Below, one piece after another: positions 31,641 to 37,967 of a stretch of 37,967 bases of DNA (positions are counted from its first letter, which is position 1; each line of letters begins with the position of its first letter). The notes under the pieces are model-generated. The model searched no databases, had not been told where the DNA came from, and worked only from the letters and a program-made list of their open reading frames with translations. Origin of the DNA: Pseudomonas karstica. Lineage in GTDB: Bacteria; Pseudomonadota; Gammaproteobacteria; Pseudomonadales; Pseudomonadaceae. Where the stretch lies: the NCBI RefSeq assembly GCF_009707515.1, contig NZ_WLYI01000044.1, forward strand, positions 1-37,967, given 5' to 3'. The position numbers and the translations under genes are program-made.

Positions 31641-33494
31641 ATGTTGATGGACCTTGCCGCGTTGCTCACGACCCAGAACCGGCGCCTGTTCAAGTTCAAG
31701 AATCTTGCCAACCCCGAGCAGGAGTTGCTGCTTGAGTCTTTCAAGGGCGTGGAAGGTCTCTCGCGTGCTTACAACTTCGAACTGATGCTGGTGTGTCAGG
31801 ATTCTGGTGTAGAACTCAAGTCCATGATGGGCCAGCACGTTGTCATCGAAATCGAACTGGCCGGAGAGTCGCCGCGTTATATCGCCGGTTACCTTACGCG
31901 TTTCGCCAGCATCGGCAGCGATGGCGGCATGGCTCGTTACACGGCAACGCTGAATCCCTGGTTCTCGATGCTCAAAAATCGCTTTGACACGCGAGTATTT
32001 CAGGGTAACACCGTCGAAGAAGTCATCACCCAGGTGTTTGCTCTGTGCACTGCCTTCTCGCTTCATGAGTTCCGCCTGACCCGTCCGCAAAAGCGCTACA
32101 CCTACATCACCCAGTATCGCGAAAGCGACTTCAACTTCGTCCAGCGCCTGCTGGAAGAGGAGGGGATGTTTTACTACTTCGAGCACACCGCCGACACTCA
32201 CACCATGATTATCTGCGACGACTCCACCACGCTGGTGCCGTTGCCCGAGCAGCCGCAAATACGCTTCCACACAGCTTCTGTCACCGAGACGGCCGACTCC
32301 ATTACCCAATGGAGCGGAAATCGCAAATTGCAATCCGGCAAGATTGCCGTCCAGACCTTCGATTACCGCCAGCCTACCAACCGCTTGCCGGTTGCCATGA
32401 AGAGCCTGAATAAGCAGGGGGATGTCGATGATTTCGAAATCTATGATTTCCCTGGTCAATATACCCACGGCACTTATGACGAAGGCGAAGCGCTGGTTCG
32501 TTTGCGTGTCGAGGCGCTGGAACTCAAAGGCAAAAGCTTTCAAGGCGCGAGTAATTGCCGGGCCATGAAACCTGGCTACACCTTTGAACTGCAGCAGCAT
32601 TACGACCACGATCAAGGCTCGCCGGAGGACCGTCAGTTCCTGCTGATGAGCGTCGAAAGCGAGGGTCATAATAACTACCTCGACGGGCATCAGGCGAGCT
32701 ACTTCAATACCTTCTCCTGTGTGCGTAAAAAGATCGTTTTCCGCCCCCAACTGACCACGCCGCGCCCAACTATTTCCGGCCCGCAAACGGCGATCATTGT
32801 CGGCCCGCCGGGCGAAGAAATCTTCACCGACGAACTGGGTCGCGTAAAAGTGCAGTTCCACTGGGACCGCAAGGGTGAGCACAACGACAAAAGCTCCTGC
32901 TGGGTCCGCGTAGCTCAGACCGGCGCCAGCGGTGGCTTCGGTAGCATCCAGATCCCGCGGGTCGGCGATGAAGTGGTGATTGTTTTCCTCGACGGCAATC
33001 CAGACCGGCCATTGGTCATGGGCAGCTTGTACAACAGCCAGAACACCCCACCGTGGTCGTTGCCGGCGAACAAGACGCAGAGTGGGTTTTTGACGCGTTC
33101 GACCAAGGGCGATGGCGGCACGGCGAACTTTTTCCGCTTCGAAGACAAGGCCGGCGCTGAACAAATCATCATGCACGCCGAGCGCAACCTGGACACTGAA
33201 ATCGAGGTTGACGAGAGCCACAGCGTTGGCAGCAACCGCACCATCACAGTCGGTGGCACACACACCGAAACGATCAAGAAAGACACGGTCATGAACGTCC
33301 AAGAGGGGTCCTTGACGATTCAGGTCGACAACCAGTTCATTCAGGTCAACGCCAAGCAGCACATCATTCTACAAGTGGGGGAAAGCAGCATCACCCTGAC
33401 TCCGGATGGTATTGAGATCAAAGGCAAGGTCATTAGTACGGTCAGCTCGGGTACGACCCAAATCACCGGCGCTGAAGTGAGAGTTAACGATTAA
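31641..33494 (+). CDS. vgrG: T6SS spike protein VgrG
   Basis: This 617-residue protein forms the trimeric spike tip of a type VI secretion system and carries cargo effectors. The gp27-like part includes the QYRESDFNFVQRLLEEEGMFYYFEH segment. The gp5-like OB-fold includes TDELGRVKVQFHWDR and WVRVAQTGASGGFGSIQIPRVGDEVVI. The C-terminal beta-helix has the repeated VDESHSVGSNRTITVGGTHTETI pattern. No extra enzymatic domain follows, so effectors must bind to it; the two DUF1795 genes and the PAAR-RHS gene follow. AAGGAG fixes the start at 31641, not the longer frame from 31572. No Hcp or sheath genes are nearby, so this is an orphan vgrG island. Confidence 0.95.
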   Translation: MLMDLAALLTTQNRRLFKFKNLANPEQELLLESFKGVEGLSRAYNFELMLVCQDSGVELKSMMGQHVVIEIELAGESPRYIAGYLTRFASIGSDGGMARYTATLNPWFSMLKNRFDTRVFQGNTVEEVITQVFALCTAFSLHEFRLTRPQKRYTYITQYRESDFNFVQRLLEEEGMFYYFEHTADTHTMIICDDSTTLVPLPEQPQIRFHTASVTETADSITQWSGNRKLQSGKIAVQTFDYRQPTNRLPVAMKSLNKQGDVDDFEIYDFPGQYTHGTYDEGEALVRLRVEALELKGKSFQGASNCRAMKPGYTFELQQHYDHDQGSPEDRQFLLMSVESEGHNNYLDGHQASYFNTFSCVRKKIVFRPQLTTPRPTISGPQTAIIVGPPGEEIFTDELGRVKVQFHWDRKGEHNDKSSCWVRVAQTGASGGFGSIQIPRVGDEVVIVFLDGNPDRPLVMGSLYNSQNTPPWSLPANKTQSGFLTRSTKGDGGTANFFRFEDKAGAEQIIMHAERNLDTEIEVDESHSVGSNRTITVGGTHTETIKKDTVMNVQEGSLTIQVDNQFIQVNAKQHIILQVGESSITLTPDGIEIKGKVISTVSSGTTQITGAEVRVND

Positions 33495-33506
33495 GGTGAT
33501 GGCCCG

Positions 33507-34085
33507 ATGATCAGAACCAGCATTTACGACCGTATTTCCGAGAAGCGCCTGGCGCAGGAAGAAGCTGCTCGTGAGCAACAGGCTTTGCCCATTGTTAAAC
33601 CCGAACTTGAGCCGGAACCAGAGCCCGTTGTTGCGCTGCAAGAGTTGCCAAGCAGTTTCAGCTTTGGTGGCTTTAATCTGGCATTTGCGCCGGGTTTCAA
33701 CTTCCGCGACATCCACACCACCCTTGAACATGAAGGCGAGCCCATCGTCTTGACGATCAAGCGTCGCGATGTGCGTCAAGGCCAGACGCTGGAGCAGCTA
33801 TTGGACGAGTCGATGCAGCCGTTTCGCAAGCTGTACCCGCAGTTGCGGATCATCCGTGAGCTTGATCGCAACGTGGCTGGCAACGCGGCGAAGTCGCTGG
33901 ACTTCCACTTTATGACCGGCCAGAGCGAACGTCATGGACGCGTGGTGGGCGCGACTGTTCCTGTTGCCGGTCGCGATGATAGGCAATGGTTGAGTATTTC
34001 GTGCGTGATTGATCCCACCAAGCCCAGCCTCAGTCATTGGTTGATCGATTTTGACAGTATGCTTGACGGTCTCGCGTCGCACTGA
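33507..34085 (+). CDS. DUF1795 (DcrB/Eag-like) protein with a proline/glutamate-rich N-terminus
   Basis: This 192-residue protein has a charged N-terminal region with alternating proline and glutamate (about 25-45), then a domain of the DcrB/DUF1795 type (SFGGFNLAFAPGFNFRDI, TLEQLLDESMQPFRKLYPQLRII). Eag chaperones of this fold hold the membrane helices of PAAR/RHS effectors before loading onto VgrG. It begins 13 bases after vgrG with AAGGTGA as ribosome site. A second, shorter DUF1795 gene follows, so this one may serve another function or effector, such as an adaptor between VgrG and cargo. Confidence 0.75.
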   Translation: MIRTSIYDRISEKRLAQEEAAREQQALPIVKPELEPEPEPVVALQELPSSFSFGGFNLAFAPGFNFRDIHTTLEHEGEPIVLTIKRRDVRQGQTLEQLLDESMQPFRKLYPQLRIIRELDRNVAGNAAKSLDFHFMTGQSERHGRVVGATVPVAGRDDRQWLSISCVIDPTKPSLSHWLIDFDSMLDGLASH

Positions 34086-34121
34086 CAAACCCTTTTTGTT
34101 GATTTCAGGAATTTACATCAC

Positions 34122-34589
34122 ATGGATTACGCGTTGCAGGAAGGAAGTATTGTGCTGCCGACCGGTTTTCAGGACCGTACGGTAAACATGTTTGTCTTGG
34201 GAGCGAGCATCCCAGCACCGCTGAGCATTACGATCTCCAGAGACATGTTGTTGCCGACCGAGGCGCTCAAGGCGTACGTTGATCGCCAGATAAAGATGCT
34301 GGCCTCCAAGCTGCGTGGCTACACTGTGCTCGGTAAAAAGAGCGTTTTGCTGTCCACCTCCGCGCCTATCGACGGCGTGCAGATTGATGCCTATTACATG
34401 ACCGATGGCCGGCCTTTCTATCAGCGCCAAGCCGCTTTTTTGATTGAACCGGGACGTGCGATCATTTTTTCGACCACGGCACAAGCTGATTTCAGCAGTG
34501 AGCAAAACCAGGACTGGATTAACCTGCTGGCCAGCTTCCAACCTCGCCAGTCAGATGTTACCCAGACCGACGTCAGCGAACAGGAGTAA
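34122..34589 (+). CDS. Eag-type effector-associated chaperone (DUF1795)
   Basis: This 155-residue protein has the compact EagR/EagT layout: IVLPTGFQDRTVNMFVLG at the start, then SITISRDMLLPTEALKAYVDRQ, and closing strands with RAIIFSTTAQADF. It lies directly before the PAAR-RHS gene, the usual place for the chaperone that shields the effector's N-terminal membrane helices and prePAAR motif. AGGA lies about 11 bases before the start. Cytoplasmic; no signal peptide. Confidence 0.87.
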   Translation: MDYALQEGSIVLPTGFQDRTVNMFVLGASIPAPLSITISRDMLLPTEALKAYVDRQIKMLASKLRGYTVLGKKSVLLSTSAPIDGVQIDAYYMTDGRPFYQRQAAFLIEPGRAIIFSTTAQADFSSEQNQDWINLLASFQPRQSDVTQTDVSEQE

Positions 34590-34594
34590 CGCTC

Positions 34595-37500
34595 ATGTTC
34601 GAAGCCGCCAGGTTTGGTGACGAGATATCGCATACCAGTGCCCTGGGTGGGTTTCTGATCGGCGCAGCCCTCGGTATCGCGCTTATCGCCACGGTTGCCA
34701 TCGCGACGTTCACCTGTGGATTTGGTGTGGCATTACTGGCCGGTCTGGCGGCCGGTGTCGGAGGTAGCTTGCTGACAGCCGCCGGGGAGGCGATAGGAAA
34801 GATGTTTTCCTCGCCAGCCGGGACCATTGTCACCGCTTCGCACAACGTGTTTATTAACAGCCGCAAGGCTGCGCATGTGGCAACCAGCACGGGCGCCTGC
34901 GACAAGCATCCCGGCCCGGTACAGGTTGCGGACGGTTCGACCAACGTTTTCATCAACGGCACGGCGGCGGCACGCAAGGATGACCAGCTCACCTGTGGGG
35001 CCACCATTTCCAGCGGCTCGGGCAACGTTTTCATTGGTGGCGGTACCCAACGCTACTTGCCCGTCGATGACGAGATCCCTGGCTGGTTGCGCACCACGGT
35101 CGATGTCCTTATGGCAATCGCGGGTGCAGCAGGCGGCATCGCCCACTTGATCAAGGCTGGCACTCAGGCCGGAATGAAGGCCGCCATGCCGTGCGTAATG
35201 CGGTTCACGGCAGGTTTTGTAGCGGGTGAAGTGGCCGGCCGCGCAATCGTCGGGCCGGTTATCGATCGAGCTGTCGGCGGGCTGACGGGCAATCCGGTCG
35301 ACACCACCACCGGTCGCAAGATTATTCCCGACGAAACCGACTTCAGCCTTCCGGGACTGATGCCCATCGAGTGGTCACGTTTTTACGCCAGCGACCTGAC
35401 TGTCGAAAGCGTGTTGGGCCGTGGCTGGGTGCTGCCGTGGGAGCAAAGCCTGCGCCGAACTGGAAAGTTCGTTTACCTCACCGACAACCAGGGGCGCAGC
35501 GTGCCCTTTATGGATGTGCAGCCTGGCGAGCGCATCTATAACCCTCACGAACAGGTCTATCTGGTTTGCACCGAAGGTGGCCATTATCTGCTGCAAACCC
35601 TCGACAACATCTTCTTCTACTTCGGTGAAGTGCCGGACGACAATACCGACGTGTCGCTGCAGCGCATCGAAAACGCCCTCGGGCATTTCCTGCACTTCAC
35701 CCGCACGGTGGAGGGCGCGCTTACCGATATCAGTGCTACGGGCGGTGTGCGTGTCCACTTGCATTACGACAATCCCCTGGGACGCCTGACCGACGTCAAG
35801 CGCGTCGTCAATAACGTAGCAGCCGAAACCCTGGTGCAATACCGCTACGACGATAACGGTCAGCTCATCGAAGTGATCAATCGCAACGGCGATTCGAGGC
35901 GACGGTTCAGTTATGCCGAAGGCGTCATGGCCAGCCACAGCAACGCCTTGGGCTTGAGCTGCAATTACCGCTGGGAAACCCTCGAAGGCAAACCGCGCGT
36001 GGTTGAACACTGGACCAGCGACGGTGAACATTTCCATTTCCGCTATGACCTGAAAGCCCGTACCACCTGGGTCACCGATGTGTTGGGTCGTGAACTGGAA
36101 ATCCACTACAACGCCGATCACCGTGTGACCTCCAGCCGTGACTACGGGGGCGAGCAATACGTCATCGACATCGACGACACCGGCAACATGACCGGGGTCA
36201 CATTGCCAAACGGTCAGACGATTGCACTCAAGTACGACGAATATTCGCGTCTGGTCGAAGAAACCGATCCGCTGGGCCGCAAGATCAACTACCAGTATCA
36301 CGCGCTCACCACGCGGGTAACTCAGGTCAGTTACCCCGACGGTAGTGTGTGGAAAGCCCGCTACGACGCCAAGGGCAACCTGCTCGCCGAAACTGACGCC
36401 CTGGGGCACACCACCGAATACCTCAACAGCGACGACGGCTTGCCACACACCATCATCGACGCTACGCACAAGTCCAAATACCTGTGGTGGAACGCCCTCG
36501 CGCAGGTCGAGCGCTTTCAGGATTGCTCAGGCAAAAGCACGTATTACCGCTACGACGAGCGTCAGCACCTGGTCGCCGTCACCGACGCGTTGAACCAGAC
36601 CACCACGCTGGAACGCAAGCCTGACGGCGAAGTGCTGCACATCGACCATCCCGACGGCACCAGTGAGTCCTTTGCCTACAATGCCCTTGGGCAGGTTCTC
36701 ACGCACACCGACGGCAAGGGGCAGACCACCCGGCTGCTGCGTACTGCACGCGGATTACCCAGTAGCCGCCAGGATGCCAAAGGTCAGCGCATTCGTTATG
36801 AGTACGACAAAGCCATTCGCTTGACCGCACTGGTTAACGAAAACAACGCCACGTACCAGTTTGCCTACGACGCCTCGGATCGGTTGATCGAAGAAAAACG
36901 CATCGACAACCTGACCCGTCGCTTCAGCTACAACATTGGCGGGCACCTGACGCGTGTTGATGAAATCGGCTACGGTGACAAAGCTGAACGGCCACAACGG
37001 CACACCGAATTTGAACGCGACCCGATGGGTCGCCTGCTGGCCAAGCTCAACGACGACGCACGTCAGGATTATGCCTACGACGATGGTGATCGCTTGTTGT
37101 CCATCAATCGTCTGCCGACAACCACCGGTAAAAGACTCGGCGTCTCCGAGGAAAAACTCGAATTTGCCTACGACTTGCTCGGCCGCTTAATCAAAGAGAC
37201 CACACCCCAAGGCGCGCTGGCCTATGAATACGATCCACTGAGCAACCTGACCACGCTGACGCTTCCGACGGGCCAGCACCTTAACCATCTGTATTACGGC
37301 AGCGGCCACCTGCATCAACTCAACCTTGATGGCCAAGTCATCAGTGACATGGAACGCGACGACCTGCACCGCGAGGTCCATCGTACCCAAGGCACACTCA
37401 CCAGCTGTTTCGGCTACGATGCCATGGGCCGCAAGGCTTGGCAGCTCGCTTCAACGTTGCCGGCAGAAAAACTCTCGCGCATCCACAACCCGGGCATCAA

Positions 37501-37967
37501 CACCAGTTTGTTGGTCAATCACACCTACAACCCGATCAGCCGCAGCTACCATTATGATCCCGCCGGTGAACTGACCCGCACGCTGGACAAGCTACGCGGT
37601 GAAATCAAATACGAATACGAAGCCAACGGCCAATTGCACAGCCGCGACACCGGCAGGCTGGTTGACAGCGAAGAGTTTCGCTACGACGCAGCGGCTAACC
37701 GTTTGAACTTCAACACCAGTCAGTTCGACCAGGTCAAAGACAACCGCATCAAGCAATGGCGCGATCAGGAATATGCCTACGATGCCTGGGGCAACCTGAT
37801 CGAGAAGCGTAGTGGTAGGAATAAGCTGCAGACGTTCAGTTATGACTGTGAGAACCGGTTGGTCAAAGCTGAGACGCTGGTTAACAGCAAGCTCGAAAGT
37901 GTCGGCACGTATCGCTATGACAGCCTCGGTCGGCGGGTTGGCAAGACAGCAGAAAAAAACGGTAAAC
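34595..37967 (+). CDS. prePAAR/PAAR-RHS T6SS effector, 3' end outside the window
   Basis: At least 1,124 codons are open up to the edge. The N-terminus carries the prePAAR motif AARFGDEISH (A4-A5-R6, D9, H13) and hydrophobic helices with glycine zippers (17-66). A PAAR domain covers about 67-152 (H105, C134 region), capping the VgrG spike. A further hydrophobic stretch (about 165-220) is followed by RHS/YD repeats (GRLTDVKRVV, YRYDDNGQLIEV, RYEYDKAIRLT and many more) forming the shell that encloses the toxin. The final cleaved toxin domain and its immunity gene are not in view. AGGAG at 34582-34586 sets the start. No signal peptide; export is by the T6SS with the chaperone encoded before it. 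Confidence 0.93.
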   Translation, partial: MFEAARFGDEISHTSALGGFLIGAALGIALIATVAIATFTCGFGVALLAGLAAGVGGSLLTAAGEAIGKMFSSPAGTIVTASHNVFINSRKAAHVATSTGACDKHPGPVQVADGSTNVFINGTAAARKDDQLTCGATISSGSGNVFIGGGTQRYLPVDDEIPGWLRTTVDVLMAIAGAAGGIAHLIKAGTQAGMKAAMPCVMRFTAGFVAGEVAGRAIVGPVIDRAVGGLTGNPVDTTTGRKIIPDETDFSLPGLMPIEWSRFYASDLTVESVLGRGWVLPWEQSLRRTGKFVYLTDNQGRSVPFMDVQPGERIYNPHEQVYLVCTEGGHYLLQTLDNIFFYFGEVPDDNTDVSLQRIENALGHFLHFTRTVEGALTDISATGGVRVHLHYDNPLGRLTDVKRVVNNVAAETLVQYRYDDNGQLIEVINRNGDSRRRFSYAEGVMASHSNALGLSCNYRWETLEGKPRVVEHWTSDGEHFHFRYDLKARTTWVTDVLGRELEIHYNADHRVTSSRDYGGEQYVIDIDDTGNMTGVTLPNGQTIALKYDEYSRLVEETDPLGRKINYQYHALTTRVTQVSYPDGSVWKARYDAKGNLLAETDALGHTTEYLNSDDGLPHTIIDATHKSKYLWWNALAQVERFQDCSGKSTYYRYDERQHLVAVTDALNQTTTLERKPDGEVLHIDHPDGTSESFAYNALGQVLTHTDGKGQTTRLLRTARGLPSSRQDAKGQRIRYEYDKAIRLTALVNENNATYQFAYDASDRLIEEKRIDNLTRRFSYNIGGHLTRVDEIGYGDKAERPQRHTEFERDPMGRLLAKLNDDARQDYAYDDGDRLLSINRLPTTTGKRLGVSEEKLEFAYDLLGRLIKETTPQGALAYEYDPLSNLTTLTLPTGQHLNHLYYGSGHLHQLNLDGQVISDMERDDLHREVHRTQGTLTSCFGYDAMGRKAWQLASTLPAEKLSRIHNPGINTSLLVNHTYNPISRSYHYDPAGELTRTLDKLRGEIKYEYEANGQLHSRDTGRLVDSEEFRYDAAANRLNFNTSQFDQVKDNRIKQWRDQEYAYDAWGNLIEKRSGRNKLQTFSYDCENRLVKAETLVNSKLESVGTYRYDSLGRRVGKTAEKNGK

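Noticed and set aside
31533..33362. A 609-codon open frame on the minus strand opposite vgrG
   Set aside because: It is the antisense shadow of vgrG in high-GC DNA; its translation shows no family motifs, while the plus strand gives a complete VgrG.
35375..36469. A 364-codon minus-strand frame inside the RHS gene
   Set aside because: It lies wholly within the RHS repeats, which continue in an unbroken plus-strand frame.
1..37967. CRISPR arrays, rRNA and tRNA genes
   Set aside because: I saw no regularly spaced short repeats, no rRNA signature and no convincing tRNA cloverleaf.

Overview
The window looks like chromosomal DNA of a fluorescent-group Pseudomonas. The signs are high-GC coding regions, REP-type palindromes (1-190 and 3261-3317), a complete gallate (gal) catabolic cluster of the P. 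putida kind, OprD- and KdgM-type porins, and an orphan type VI secretion (T6SS) vgrG/RHS island. This assignment rests on gene content, not on any database search.

Layout. (1) 364-3233: an aldehyde dehydrogenase and a class III aminotransferase in tandem, the usual pair for oxidising an amine or omega-amino acid through its semialdehyde. (2) 3837-17031: an uncharacterised, probably catabolic or uptake cluster. It holds a CapA-like protein, a complete five-gene dipeptide/opine-type ABC importer, a D-2-hydroxyacid dehydrogenase and an MFS transporter. A convergent LysR regulator reads divergently from a second unit of rubredoxin, rubredoxin reductase, a bicupin-like protein and a periplasmic-binding-protein fold with no signal peptide. 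No classical rubredoxin-dependent oxygenase is present; the metal-binding-type cupin is the obvious candidate partner. This is the most novel part of the window. (3) 17423-18166: a KdgM-like porin in an AT-richer stretch. (4) 18392-27096: gallate catabolism, with galA (dioxygenase), galBCD (hydratase, aldolase, tautomerase), a LysR regulator, a LigI-type 2-pyrone-4,6-dicarboxylate lactonase, a DctA-like symporter and an OprD porin. A decayed NAD(P)-dependent oxidoreductase gene lies just after galD.

(5) 27097-29237: a degraded zone with a bidirectional terminator, a short tandem G/C-tract repeat, and small minus-strand genes. Two of these are visibly broken: a frameshift at a six-G tract, and an in-frame TAG near the start of a SpoT-like HD hydrolase. 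I suggest this is a graveyard of orphan immunity or accessory genes of the adjoining T6SS locus. (6) 29287-31025 (minus): a Tse6-like toxin with a Tsi6-like immunity protein. The toxin's N-terminus is a glycine-rich membrane module instead of PAAR. (7) 31641-37967 (plus): vgrG, two DUF1795 (Eag-type) proteins and a prePAAR/PAAR-RHS effector that runs off the right edge, so its toxin tip is not visible. No core T6SS structural genes lie in the window.

Functional reading. The gal genes give porin and symporter uptake, then ring opening of gallate and conversion to pyruvate and oxaloacetate. LigI would recover the pyrone side product. The 3837-17031 cluster looks like import followed by intracellular redox conversion of an unknown substrate. 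The right end delivers interbacterial toxins.
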